Assembly: GCA_023053575.1 (NCBI GenBank)
Contig: JAKZAP010000010.1
Coordinates: 21,450,628-21,514,627 of the forward strand
Direction: 5' to 3'
From: Branchinecta lynchi
Lineage: Eukaryota > Arthropoda > Branchiopoda > Anostraca > Branchinectidae
DNA length: 64,000 bases
Positions within the stretch are counted from its first letter, which is position 1. Each line of letters starts with the position of its first letter. Below the pieces are notes generated by a model, which saw nothing but the letters and a program-made list of their open reading frames with translations, did not search any database and was not told the DNA's origin. Shown here piece by piece: positions 53,340-63,983 of the stretch. The translations under genes were made by a program, and so were the position numbers.

Positions 53340-53760
53340 TTTAATTTTCTGAAATCACCTTCAGATAAAACTTTTACTTTTAACATTTTCCGGTTTCAGC
53401 TATGATTCCGAGCGAACTATCTGTCTGGTGAGAAAATGATTGTCATATAAGAATTCAATACGTCTTCTTACCTATTAATCCAACATCTAATCAGTTTAAA
53501 AAAACCTTTACTTTTAAAAATTGTTCCGGGTTTGGCCGGATTCCGGGCGGACTACTTGTCAGGCGAGACAAGAAAATTCACATTAAGATTTCACATGTCT
53601 CCATACCCTAGATCGAACATTTAATCAACTTCAGATTAAACTTGTACTTTTCACAAATTCTACGGTTTTTGCCGGATTCCGGGTGAGCTATTCGTCCGGC
53701 GAGAAGAGAATTCACATCCGGACTCAGCATGTCTCCTTACCCCACCCCTAAATATACAGC
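53340..53760 (-). repeat. Element A satellite units, minus strand
   Basis: Four ~125-bp units: AGATAAAACTTTTACTTTTA, GGCCGGATTCCGGGCGGACT, CGGATTCCGGGTGAGCTATT, TCAGCATGTCTCCTTACCCC. Confidence 0.8.
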
Positions 53761-53764
53761 TATG

Positions 53765-53965
53765 AGGTTACGCTAAGCTGATACTTCAGCTGATTCTATT
53801 CGAGTGATATTTCAGATTACAGGTTCCTTTTTCTGGCATGGAGCCTAGAGATCAGAGAACCCTTTGCAAGAAGGGCTCAAATATCACTCAAACCGAATCT
53901 GCGGACGTATCGGTTTAGCGCAGTTAACTGCGGTTTCAGTTTGGGCTGAAAGAATCAGGTTTTGA
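53765..53965. mobile_element. Probable MITE with inverted internal arms
   Basis: ATTCGAGTGATATTT (53810) and AAATATCACTCAAACCGAAT (53878) are inverted, and GGTTACGCTAAGCTG relates to AGCGCAGTTAAC at the other side. The ends are not clearly defined. Confidence 0.4.
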
Positions 53966-53999
53966 AAAACTTATCCGGTCGGGGACAGCACTCTCGGTT

Positions 54000-54500
54000 T
54001 CCCTTTATTTATTTATTTTATTTATTTCAAAATATAGCCAACTGGGGCTGCTACATAACACTCATTTATATACACTAAAAAAACTAAAAAAACAAATATG
54101 CTGAAGGCACGAAGCCTCCAACAAACAAAGTACTCAATCAGAATGGGTCGATCCACTCGAATCAGGGTGGGTCAAACCAACAGTAAATTCTTTCCCCCAT
54201 GCTTGCCAGAGGCAGAGACAGGCGCATTTGCGGACCACACAGAATCACCAGCAGGGGATTGCTCGACGCCAGAATTCGAGACTGAAGAGAAACAATGGAG
54301 GAACGACGGATTTCAGGGAGAGAAGGGACTCCTTCACCAACAAACATACCCGAAGCACTACAGTTCCATCTAACCCCATGTAACCACCGGAAAGAGTTGT
54401 TATACAAGACGCGAAAGGTCTTTTCGCGCTTGTGAGATTGGTTAGTCACAAGAGAGTAACAATATGTTTATGTTTTACCCACATGCAAAACCAAATCGGG
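54000..54500 (-). mobile_element. 5'-truncated LINE 3' end, (TAAA)n tail
   Basis: Minus frame 54449-54162: FRVLYNNSFRWLHGVRWNCS, ASGMFVGEGVPSLPEIRRSS, IVSLQSRILASSNPLL. The NNS.RwLlglp..cSAsgMFv...V.s..ei.R pattern is the C-terminal region of a group of non-LTR RT polyproteins. The 3' end has an ATAAATAAAATAAATAAATA tail at about 54003-54027. Confidence 0.75.
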
Positions 54501-55281
54501 CTGATTGGACTACTTTACGTTCTTTCCAACATTTTCACATACATTTCACAGCATTCACAGGATTATTTGCCAGGAATGTAGGCTACGTACAAACCAAAGA
54601 AATACAGCATGTACCTCCCCATTCCTTTCTTATAAGACCGTTTACTTCGATTCATTTTAGTGCAACACCAATTTCGGACTGGCCGGACCGTATACTACTA
54701 ATTTCTGTTATGTAAGGAAACAAAGAAGGGGACAAATGGAGTCTGGTGTCTTCCATATCGGCAGAAAAATGGTTGTAAGGGTTTGAAGCTGGTTCGGAAT
54801 CATGTCTTTGAGTCAGAGAGTGGGAAATCGCGAAGGACTTAGTTCAAAGAGTCTGCTCGCCAAACTTTAAGCACAAGGGTCACGATCTTAAGGCGGGTTG
54901 TCAGATTGCATCTTTTGAGAAAATTGATATAAGGAACTCTTTAGAAGCTTATCTTTTATTAGCATAGCTAGGAACTGTATCCTCTCTAGAGCATCCGATT
55001 GCTTGCGAGTTAAACCAAACTGCCATCCTTTTAACTCTGTTTGATTTCACATTACTATATTGCTTTCTAACTCATGCACGGTTTTATTTCTGGTTGAAAA
55101 TCCTATCGCTTAAAATTTTCGATTGAATTCACCCAGTTAATATTGTAACACAACTAAATTGTATACCGTGTATGTGTTTCGACAAAAGTTTTATGGAACG
55201 AAAACTGTATTTAAACCATACAAAGTGTTCTGTAAATTAAAAAAGATGCTATGTACTCGCATATCAGTGTATCTCTGTGAC
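54501..55281. other. Unassigned intronic sequence
   Basis: No element or exon recognised. Confidence 0.35.
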
Positions 55282-55602
55282 CAGGGGCGTCACGAATGGG
55301 GGCTTCCCACCCCCCCAATGTTGTCGTCCAGTCGGTAAAACAAAATAGCCGAGTCAGCGGGAAGCGCCACGATTTTTCGTAAAACAGAAATTTTTTCTTT
55401 GACAAAGTCAATTTTTTTAACAGTCAGTCTCTCCAAAAAATTACTGATTTTTTCTTAAAAAGTGTAGTTTTCTTATGATCTGCCGATTTCTCGTCAACAC
55501 AGTCGTTTTCCTCAATAATAGTCGTTCGTGAAAAATGACCAGACAATCGGTAAATACCTTGCCCCTCCCCCCCCCCCCCCAATAAATTTTTTAACGCCTC
55601 TG
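55282..55602 (-). mobile_element. Family G MITE
   Basis: Left CAGGGGCGTCACGAATG, AATGTTGTCGTCCAGTCGG, GAGTCAGCGGGAAGCGCC, the TTTTTC/AGTC body, CGGTAAATACCTTGCCCC, C-run, and right end AACGCCTCTG. Confidence 0.8.
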
Positions 55603-55737
55603 TCTGTGACTACATTGACATTTCCGGTGCTATTTTTCTTGACGAAGAATTTTTTGAAAAATAAATATAATAGAACTGAATTGATTAGAGGACAGCAGTA
55701 TTCTAGGACTGGGCGACTGAACAAAAATAAATCGAAT

Positions 55738-55860
55738 GGTTCCTGGTGTCTGTCCTGGTCGAGTTGTTAGTACGCTGAACTCGGAATCAAAAGTTTGCTG
55801 GCTCGAGTCTCTATACTACTTACCGTTTTGTTTGGGGAGAGCATTAGTCGCGCTTCCCTA
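55738..55860 (+). mobile_element. tRNA-derived SINE, plus strand
   Basis: TGGTCGAGTTGTTAGTACGC (degenerate A-box), anticodon-like GAACTCGGAATC, and B-box TGGCTCGAGTCTC, followed by the body ACTTACCGTTTTGTTTGGGG shared with 13480-13622. It abuts a hairpin MITE at 55861. Confidence 0.65.
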
Positions 55861-56030
55861 CACTGTAAAAAAAAATCTGGCAGTATTTGCTACTGGGATT
55901 GATCTTGTCTCTAAAAAGATAATCTTATCTCTAATTTGGATTAATCTTATCTCAGTAGAGGTAAGATTAATCCCAGTTAGCAAACACTGCAGTTAACTTT
56001 AATCCTTACACGGAGAAACTTTTTACAGTG
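55861..56030. mobile_element. Hairpin MITE, CACTGTAAAAA family, TA target
   Basis: 170 bp between TA dinucleotides. Termini CACTGTAAAAA / TTTTTACAGTG, arms GCAGTATTTGCTACTGGGAT and ATCCCAGTTAGCAAACACTG. Close relative of 43464-43622. Confidence 0.85.
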
Positions 56031-56221
56031 TAAGAAAAGCCAAATTATACCCAGCTTCTAATATGTAACCTAGGGAAGATAACAGGCAGCGTCGCACGAT
56101 TTGCTGCTAACCACATTACCGTAATGTGGAATGTGCCAACCACTCATTGTACTCCCGGCCAAGTGAGTGCGAAAGTGTGCTTACTATTTTTACTTCCTTC
56201 GAGTAGGATTTTTTGCAGACT

Positions 56222-56425
56222 TTAAGTCGGCTGTTCTCCGACGAACCTAGGATCTACACAAAAAATATCATTTTACTTAGGAGTGAGTCCCACCTAATCA
56301 GTCCACGAGAAATTCAATGGTGGAATTCTAGTGTACATACTATAAATATCTGACAAACTTACGCTGCAACAGCAACAAAATCCCCAGCATCATGTTGACA
56401 AAACTACATAAGTTTGCTGAATGTA
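56222..56425 (-). mobile_element. Partial paralogue of the 44.4-kb DNA element (empty site)
   Basis: GGCTGTTCTCCGACGAACCT, CCCACCTAATCAGTCCACGA, then ACTATAAATATCTGACAAAC and GCAACAGCAACAAAATC match the complement of 45232-45050 and 44655-44560. The sequence between (GTGTACATACTATAAAT) lacks the 386-bp hairpin MITE. Confidence 0.65.
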
Positions 56426-57110
56426 TACGAAAAAAGAAACACTACACACAAAATAAAGATTAAATGCGCATTTGGCTAAATGACAAATTTCGTCGACGAA
56501 TGAGAAATTTAGATTTGCCGACTTTTCTCTTGCTATGATATTTAAGATGCAGAAATTTAGGGCGAGATTTCGGTTTCCTTGAATTCCCCTAGGCGTTTAT
56601 TTCCGACTGCAATTGATCTGGGGATTCCTGTGTGTTTGCATAAGCTACTTTTCTCGGATTTTAAGTCGCTCGGCTCGTTGATTTCGGGAATAAATTTTCC
56701 CCATAACGATACTTTATGCTAATAATAAAAAAGCAAGAAATGTTTATGGAAATATAGTGAAATGGGATACTATGTTCTGCAGTCTAGGAAATGGCGCAGA
56801 TCAAGGGCTACTTTGCATAGGATAAGAATAAGCCTATACCTGTTCGGATGGTTTGAGGAAAAGCTAATTGGACAGCGTCGTTATACAGTCTAGACTTGTA
56901 GACTTATTTATAAAAAAAATTTGTTCACTATCAATGCACTAGAGTAAAAGACGGTGTCATTTTGGTTCGCGAGGGGATGTATCATCCGCCTGTTCCATGT
57001 TTTTGGCCTTGTATGTTATTATTATTATAAAACATAACAAAACAAAGTTATTTGCTTTGTTATGTCTTTGTTATGTTTTTTTTTAATTGATAATTAATCA
57101 ATTAGAGCAA
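56426..57110. other. Unassigned intronic sequence
   Basis: Includes an inverted CATAACAAAACAAAG / CTTTGTTATG cluster at 57030-57076 at the LINE junction. Confidence 0.4.
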
Positions 57111-57111
57111 T

Positions 57112-57775
57112 TTATGGTCCTCCATTTTCTTCATCAGTTTCTCATATTCTGCCTCGTCTTTTTATTTTAAATGTCCGTCAGATTAGAGACTGGAATATTG
57201 CAACACTTGTTTACCGTCATCTTCTAGAAGATTCGCTACCTGCTGATTTTAAAAATCTGTTTTGCCTGAACAGTCAGTTTCATGACTATAACACAAAACG
57301 GCGGTCCAATCTTTCTACCATTTTTTATCCTTCTACAAGGTCTATTCGTCATACAGGTGTAAAAGTATGGAATTCATTGCCTGAAACTGTTAGAGTGTCC
57401 GAAGATAGGAAAGTTTTTAAATGAGCTCTAAAAAGATTTATGTTATCTAGCAATTATATTTCTTCTGTCTGATTTAATTGATTCATTTTTTTTTGTGCTC
57501 GGAGGAAGATCAGACCCATGTCGCAAACCTTTTTTATTTTTCATTTTTTCTTTAGTCATATGTCTGTTGTCGTAAATTCTCGTGTTGTCCTTAAATTTTA
57601 GTGTTGATGTGTGATAGTTGTTCGTTTGTTTTATCTTTACAAAGCCTTAGGCTATAATTGTATTAATAATTTTTACAAACCCATCAGAATTATTGAAGCG
57701 TCGTTTTTTATGCCACTGGCATGTCTGATGCTTTTAAGAAAGACCAGATTTATTTATATTTCCCATTAAAATTGA
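57112..57775 (+). mobile_element. 5'-truncated LINE 3' end, plus strand
   Basis: Open frame from about 57119 reads RLFILNVRQIRDWNIATLVY, FHDYNTKRRSNLSTIFYPST, RSIRHTGVKVWNSLPETVRV and, after a stop at 57422, ALKRFMLSSNY. This is the textbook RT-polyprotein tail (hdYnTR..nL, r..GvkvWNsLPe.vr, lKrfml). It is the best preserved of its kind here, with a single in-frame stop. Confidence 0.87.
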
Positions 57776-58054
57776 ACCTTATTTGACATACACAAACACA
57801 GCAACCGTCAGCAATATTATTTTAGCTAAAGAAGTAATCGGACTCTACTTTCTATTATCAAGATATAGTCTTCTCTCTTTCCTTTGGCTTCCCGGCGAGC
57901 TTGGGCAGCATAGTTAACATGGTAGCCCTTTCTATAAATTTTCAACGTTTCCAAAATCCTTCTCTTCAAACTAGATAAGGTGTCGAAGTCTTCAGCCCTG
58001 CCAGGCCAAACGCCTGGCCGCCCCCAAAGCATCTGTGGTAGTGGTGGTGCTCCT

Positions 58055-59290
58055 GTTTTTGGCCTCCCAAAACGTAAGTGGCGGGATACCTATGACATCG
58101 CAAAAGTTGTCCGTCCGTCCGTCCATCTGTCCGTCTGTGCGTACTATAACTCTCGAAGGGAATGAGATATTTTGATGAAACTTGGTGTGAGGATTCTCTG
58201 GGTCAAGAGTAAGGTCGAGTTCGTAGATGGGCTCTGTAGCCCTACATTTAGGGGTGGGGGAGGGGGTTTAAATTAAGGGACAAATGAAATATTTTTAAAC
58301 AAATAATGTGATAGTCGATTATGGGGTAAGACAGGCAGAACACGATGGTCAAAACCATTTTGTCATCAGACAAGTAGTTCGCTCGGAATCCGGCCAAAGC
58401 CGGAAAGTTTGTTCAAAGTAAAAGTTTTATTTGAAGTTGGTTAGATATTCGATTTAGAGGTAAGAAAACATGCTGAACACGATGATGAAATCATTTTTGA
58501 GCCGGACAATTAGTTAGCCCGGAATCCGGCGAAAACCGGAAAGTCTGTTAAAATTAAAAGTTTTATTGAAGTTAATAAGTTATTCGATTTAGGGGTAGGA
58601 GGATATGCTGAACACGATGGTGAAAACCATTTTCTCGCCGGACAAGTAGTTCGCCCGGAATCCGGCCAAAACCGAAAAGTTTGTTAAAAGTAAAAGTTTT
58701 ATTTGGTGTTGATTAGATGTTCGATTTAGGGGTAAGAAAACATGCTGAACACTTGTGTGAAAACGCAAGTAGTTCGCCCGGAATCCGGCCAAAACCGGAA
58801 AATTGTTAAAAGTATTTGTAGTTGATTAGATATCCGATTTAGGGTAAGAAGAGATGCTGAATCCGCGTATGAAAATTATTTTTAACCTGGACATATAGTT
58901 CGACCGGAAACCGGAGGATATTTGTTATAAGTCACATTTTTATTTGAAGTTGATTAGATGTTCAATATTGGGGAAAAAGATACGCTGAGTTCGTTTTTTA
59001 GCTTTCTTTTTTCGCCGGAAAAGTAGTTTTGGAATTCGGCCCAAACTGGGAAATTGGCAGACGTGGCAGGAAGTTTTCGTCAACACAGATATGACTTATA
59101 GGGGTAAACAGACATGCTGAATCCATCTCTGAACTTGGTTTTCTCAGATGATTAGCTATTTGGCCTTAATCTATTTCTGAATCTTAATAGTAAAAAGGTT
59201 CAAGGAGTCTGGCGAAGACTGGATCTGGCGAAGACAAGACCCAATTGTCTGGATCAAATATTGAATTTTTGGGATACCATCGGAACCTTT
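58055..59290 (+). mobile_element. Element A, copy with six-unit satellite array
   Basis: Left end CCTCCCAAAACGTAAGTGGC, GGGATACCTATGACATCGC, (GTCC)n, ATAACTCTCGAAGGGAATGA, GAAACTTGGTGTGAGGATTC, GGGGTGGGGGAGGGGG; then six ~130-bp units keyed on CGGAATCCGGCCAAAACCGG (near 58385, 58520, 58655, 58780, 58900, 59030); right end CAAGGAGTCTGGCGAAGACT, ATTTTTGGGATACCATCGG, AACCTTTGGTCTT. Confidence 0.85.
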
Positions 59291-60262
59291 GGTCTTCTTT
59301 ATTGGGATCCCAAAACGTAAGTGGAGGGATACCTATGACATCGCAAAAGTTTTCCGTCTGTCCGTCCGTCCGTCCGTCCGTCTGTTAGCACGATAACTCT
59401 TGAAGGGATTGAGATATTTTAATTAAACTTGTCATGAGGACTTTTTAGGCAAATGTACAAGTTAAGTTCGAAGATGGGCTAAGTAGCTCTATATTTAGGG
59501 GTGGGGGAGGGTTTTGAAATTAAGGCTAATGAAAAGCTAATGAAATAGTCGAATTAGGGCAAAGGAGACATGCTGAATCAGAATATGAAATTTGTTTTCT
59601 TGCCGAATAGTTCACCCAGAATCCGGTGAAAACCGGATATTTTTTTAAAAGTAAAAGTTTAATATTTAGGGGCAAGGAAACGTGCTGAGTCCGAATATGA
59701 AAGTTATTTTCTTGTCGGACAATTAGTTCGGCCAGAATCTGGCCGAAACCGGAGAATTTGTTTAAAGTAAAAGTTTTATTTAAATTTGATAAGATGTTCG
59801 ATTTGCGGGTAAGTAGACATGCTGAATTCACTTATGACAATCATTTTCTCACTGGACGTATGGATCGCTCGGAATCCGGCTAAAACCGGAAAGTTTGTTC
59901 AAAGTAAAAGCTTAATCTGAAGTTGATTAGAGGTTGGATGTCGGTGTAAGGAGATAATATGCTGAATTCGTTTTTTAGCTTTATTTTTTCGCCGGACAAA
60001 AGCAGTTACGGAATTCCGCCGAAACCGGAAAATTAGCAGAAGTAAGGCAGGAAGTTTCGTTCTGCTTCGACAAAATAGATATGACCTAAAGGGGTAAACA
60101 CACATATTGAATCCATATCTGAACTCATATGATTAGCTATTTGGCCTTAATCTGTTTCAAAATTTTAATAGTAAAAGCGTTCAAGGAGTCTAACGAAGAC
60201 GAGACCCAATTGTCTGGATCAAATTTGAACTTTTGGGATCCCATTGAAACCTTTGGTCTTGT
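59291..60262 (+). mobile_element. Element A, complete second copy
   Basis: Begins TATTGGGATCCCAAAACGTA directly after the previous copy, has five (CCGT) repeats, the leader, about four satellite units, and ends TTTTGGGATCCCATTGAAAC with CTTTGGTCTTG. Both ends thus carry an inverted GGGATCCCAAAA word. Confidence 0.85.
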
Positions 60263-60436
60263 TACTTTTTTGTATCAAGAGTTGTTAAAGCTCCAAGTGT
60301 ATCTTGGCTTTCAACTTAGGATGTTAAATGCCATATCCATTGCCCTAGTAAAGAACTGAATGTTCGCCCTGGGTTTGAACGTAGAACAGCGGAGATCAGA
60401 ACGGGCGAGCTCCTTGGCTTCTATAGGCGGCAATGG

Positions 60437-60610
60437 GAACAGTTCAGTTCAGTTCAGTTTTATTAAAATCAAAATAAAGGAACAAAATAAATTTCGACCC
60501 CTACAAAGCTCCATGACCCGTTACATAGGGATTAATACCACAATAATTAACAAACGAACGAGTCTCTTAACTATTACAATAAAATAAAAAGAGAACAATT
60601 GAAGAATTTG
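60437..60610 (-). mobile_element. LINE-like 3' tail, (CTGAA)n
   Basis: On the minus strand TTTTAATAAAACTGAACTGA with ACTGAACTG units: a pentamer tail as in LINE 3' ends. No coding remnant was seen upstream. Confidence 0.45.
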
Positions 60611-60764
60611 TTTTATTTTTACTTACCGCTCCATCCTCAAAGTTCATCTCCAGGTCTACGCAGATTTCCCACAATCACTAATTTTCAACAAAATGTCATG
60701 TAAATCAATGTCAATCAATTATATTTCAACCCTAATAGCACTAGGCTAACACGGGCGGGAATTG

Positions 60765-61680
60765 GAACAAGACCTAAGGTTTCGATGGGATCCCAAGAAT
60801 CTAATATTTGATCCAGACAGATGGGTCTTGTCTTAGCCAGATCCAGTCTTCGCCAGTCTAATCATTAGAGAAAACCAAGTTCAGATATACGTCTATAAGC
60901 CATATCTATTTTGACGGTACTGACCGAAACTGCAAAAAAAGAAAATTCAGAATCGAATTCACCGTACGGTATCTCGTTATCTCTATAAAGAACATCTAAT
61001 CAATTTCAAACAAAACTTTAACTTAAAAAAAAAGGTTACAATCGGATTCTGGACGAATTATATGTCCGGTTAAAAAATGATTGTCATATACAGACTCAGC
61101 GTCTTTTCTTACTCCCAAATCTGTCATCTAATCAACTTCAAATAAAACTTGTTACTTTTAACAAATTTTCCGGTTTTGGCCGGATTCCGGGCGAATTATT
61201 TGTCCGGGTAGAAGTGGTTTCACCATCGTGTTCAACATGTCTACCCCTAAATCAAACATTTAATCAACTCCAAATTAAACTTTTACTTTTAACCAACTTA
61301 TCGGTTTTTGCCTATTAAAAAAGTTTTGCATATTCGTGTTCAGCATGTCTTCTTACCCCATAATCGACTATCACATTAGCTGTTTAAAAATACTTTGTTT
61401 GCCCCTTAATTCGAACCCCCTCCCCCACCCCTAAATGTAGGGCTACAGAGCCCATATGCAAACTTGACATTACCCTTGACCCAAAGAGTCCTCATACCAA
61501 GTTTCATCAAATATCTCATTCCCTTCGAGAGTTATCGTGCTAACAGACGGACGGACAGACGAACAGACGGACAGACGAACAGACGGACAGACGAACAGAC
61601 GGACAATTTTACGATGTCATAGGTATCCCTCCACTTACGTTTTGGGATCCCAAAAACAACAGTACTTAGTAACAATACAA
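60765..61680 (-). mobile_element. Element A, inverted copy
   Basis: Right end first (ACAAGACCTAAGGTTTCGAT, GGGATCCCAAGAATC, CCAGATCCAGTCTTCGCCAG), satellite units, then the leader in reverse (CATACCAAGTTTCATCAAAT, CCCTTCGAGAGTTATCGTGC), a (ACAGACGGACAGACGA)n run, and CTTACGTTTTGGGATCCC. Forms an inverted pair with 59291-60262. Confidence 0.85.
61545..61606 (+). repeat. 16-bp tandem repeat (ACAGACGGACAGACGA)n
   Basis: About 3.5 units of an alternating GACGG/GACGA octamer pair, an expanded version of the (GTCC)n leader of element A. Confidence 0.9.
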
Positions 61681-61861
61681 ACAAAACACAAACTAAGAAA
61701 CAATAAACACGAAACGAAGATAAATCAAGTACAGTTAAAATGTTTAGTGAAATACGCAACGAACGAGTTTAGGTATCTTTGTGAAAATTTCGTAGGCGGG
61801 TATGTGTATTTTTTGCGCTGATACGTTCTACAGAAGCTATAATCCACTAGCAGAATTGAAA

Positions 61862-62052
61862 AAAAAACAGTCGGTTTTCTGAAAATCGGTCACTGTTTTT
61901 AAGAGAAAAAATACACTGTTTTGACATAATCAAAACAGTGTGTTTTTTTTTCTCTTAAAAACAGCCGGTTTTCTGCGATAACAGTCGCTAAAAATGACAA
62001 GCTATTCGGTAAATACCTCCCCCCCCCTAACATTTTGGCTAGTAACGCCGCT
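61862..62052 (-). mobile_element. Family G MITE fragment with internal palindrome
   Basis: Carries the right half (CAGTCG, TTCGGTAAATACC, C-run, ACATTTTGGCTAGTAACGCC, GCTG). A 72-bp palindrome occupies 61893-61964. Confidence 0.65.
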
Positions 62053-62450
62053 GGTTGTAGTATAGTAGCAGTAAGCGTAGTTATTGAGCGATGTGTACGG
62101 TTAGTACCGGTAGTGTTACTTGTAGTGTAGTAGTAGTATTTGTAGTTATTGAGTTATACTAACGGTAAAATTATACAGTTGGGGTGGTAATGTAGGGGGC
62201 GGCACGACTCAGGTATTTCATTCAGGTGATGACCACTCCTAAAGTTTTGGTGTTGGCATGCAGATTGGAGTGGCAGCGCCATCTGCAATTAAGCTAGCAG
62301 AGTTATTCTGGTAGCACTTTCCATATTTTCTTTACCGCTCATCCATCTGGAGCGTGATCAGTTTTTCAAACATTTGCAAAATCCGCTCTCTCTGTTTTCT
62401 TACGTAACATTTCTGCTGCGTGAAAAAAACATTTTGGATCACAGCGAAGT
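62053..62450. other. Unassigned sequence
   Basis: Low-complexity GTAGTAGT-type stretches (62055-62150); no element or exon recognised. Confidence 0.35.
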
Positions 62451-62835
62451 GGACGTTCTAGTCCGACCGCCAGCTCGTCAAAAGACGCTTAGTTTCGAAA
62501 ACACCCGACCCAAAAGGTGCAGTACGTTTAATAGTGGATTCCGACCAAATCGAACACGCTGATTCCAAATATGCCGGGAACTGGTTCCGGAAACGATGGC
62601 TTAAAGTAGAAATGAAGCCCGATGCTGTTCCATTATTTCCTCTCAATAAGAAGTATCGCTCTCAAACACAGTAGGTTGAAAAACATGAATTCCGACCAAA
62701 TTGAACCCGCTGATTTCGAATATGCCAGGAATAAATTCCGGAAAGGGTGGCTTAAAGTAGAAATGAAGCCTGATGCTATTCCATTATTTCTTCTCAACAA
62801 TGAGTATAGCTATCAAACACGATAGGTTGGAAGTG
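62451..62835 (+). pseudogene. Tandem THAP-like half-domain fragments (two good units)
   Basis: THAP domains are C2CH zinc fingers found in host regulators and in P-element/THAP9-type transposases. Unit 1 (open frame about 62454-62672) ends DSDQIEHADSKYAGNWFRKR, WLKVEMKPDAVPLFPLN. Unit 2 (about 62683-62824) reads NSDQIEPADFEYARNKFRKG, WLKVEMKPDAIPLFLLN. These fit the C-terminal half of THAP (C-S-[ED]-H-F-x-P-x-D-F ... L-K-P-x-A-V-P-x-x-F): the AVPLF motif and the acidic-aromatic DFEY are present, but the zinc-binding Cys/His are lost in these copies. Reading frame is conserved between units. Degenerate third and fourth units follow to about 63040. Confidence 0.5.
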
Positions 62836-63284
62836 GATTCTGACCAAATCGAACTTGTTGATTATGAATATACCGTTAATAAATAAAGTACACCTGGAAC
62901 CTGATAAGTTATTCTTCTCCTCAGTAACTAGTGCCATCATCTGGTGTAGTGGGCTACTGTCGGCAGAAAAGTTTATTCTAACCAAATTGAACCCGCTGCT
63001 TACGTGTGCCAGGGATAGCCACTGGTTTCTTAAGGATGTGATGCGAGTCTGTTGCATAATAACCTAAGTTTGCTGAAATTCATCAACGACTACAGGGATT
63101 ACAATTGGATCAAATAATATGATCTTGTTTTGAAATGTTACAAGAAATATCTAAATCACAAAAAGGCGAGCTAAATGGACACAGAAGTCTCAAACTTCGC
63201 CAACATTGCGTCACAAAATCAAATTCTAATTCTGAGTCGACAGAACACCTGCCCCGCACGAACATTTTCACGGCAACAATCGAG

Positions 63285-63520
63285 CTAGTGCAAAAACGAG
63301 GTCGGGTGGGGTACCCCCCGGTGGTTCTGTACGTAAGAAATTAAATTTTGCAAACTTGGTCGGGTGCATCCGAGAAGTCCAAGTCTTGTCGGTACAACAA
63401 GTTATTTTTACACTTTTGTACAGTCCAGTCGGGCAAAACAGAAGAAATCAAATGCTGTATTGTTTTATCGGTCTTCACATCAGGTTCTTTTTACACTTTC
63501 TACTATTTACCCCAAACCTG
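63285..63520 (+). repeat. Repeat family C units
   Basis: TTGGTCGGGTGCATCC, AGTCTTGTCGGTACAACAAG, TTTTTACACTTT, AAACAGAAGAAATCAAATGC, TCACATCAGGTTC: the same order as the 16.2-16.8 kb array. Confidence 0.6.
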
Positions 63521-63800
63521 CATTGTTCACATTAAAGTAACTGTTCAAATAATAAACATACCAGACAGACTGAGCTGCAAACATGGGTAAAAACCATCTT
63601 ATTATGCCAAGTTTGGCTACATTATTTCCACTGTTAATAATCAGAAATCAGATATTTTGCATTTTACGGCGCTAAATTCTCTAAATAAGTAGCAAGAAAG
63701 TCTGACTTTTAAGTTGCTTTTTCTCTTATGTTTGTTTCGCAATTTTATTTCTTATTTTCGGAATCAGCGGGTTTGATTTGGTCGGAACCCATTTTTCAAC
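63521..63800. other. Unassigned sequence
   Basis: AT-rich; no element or exon recognised. Confidence 0.35.
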
Positions 63801-63983
63801 CTACTGTGTTTGAGAGCGATACTTCTTATTGAGAGGAAATAATGGAACAGCATCGGGCTTCATTTCTACGTTAAGCCATTGTTTCCGGAACCAGTTCCCA
63901 GCATATTCGGAATCAGCGTGTTCGATTTGCTCGGAACAGTGCTTCCACTTGCTCCACTTCGAAAATCCTGCCGGGAACCCCAA
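63801..63983 (-). pseudogene. Inverted THAP-like half-domain copy
   Basis: A minus-strand frame of 60 residues, KWKHCSEQIEHADSEYAGNW, FRKQWLNVEMKPDAVPLFPL, NKKYRSQTQ, stop. It is about 95% identical in DNA to unit 1 at 62540-62675, in inverted orientation. Here the THAP cysteine is present (CSE), while the histidine position reads Gln. It ends with the same stop codon as unit 1. Confidence 0.5.
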
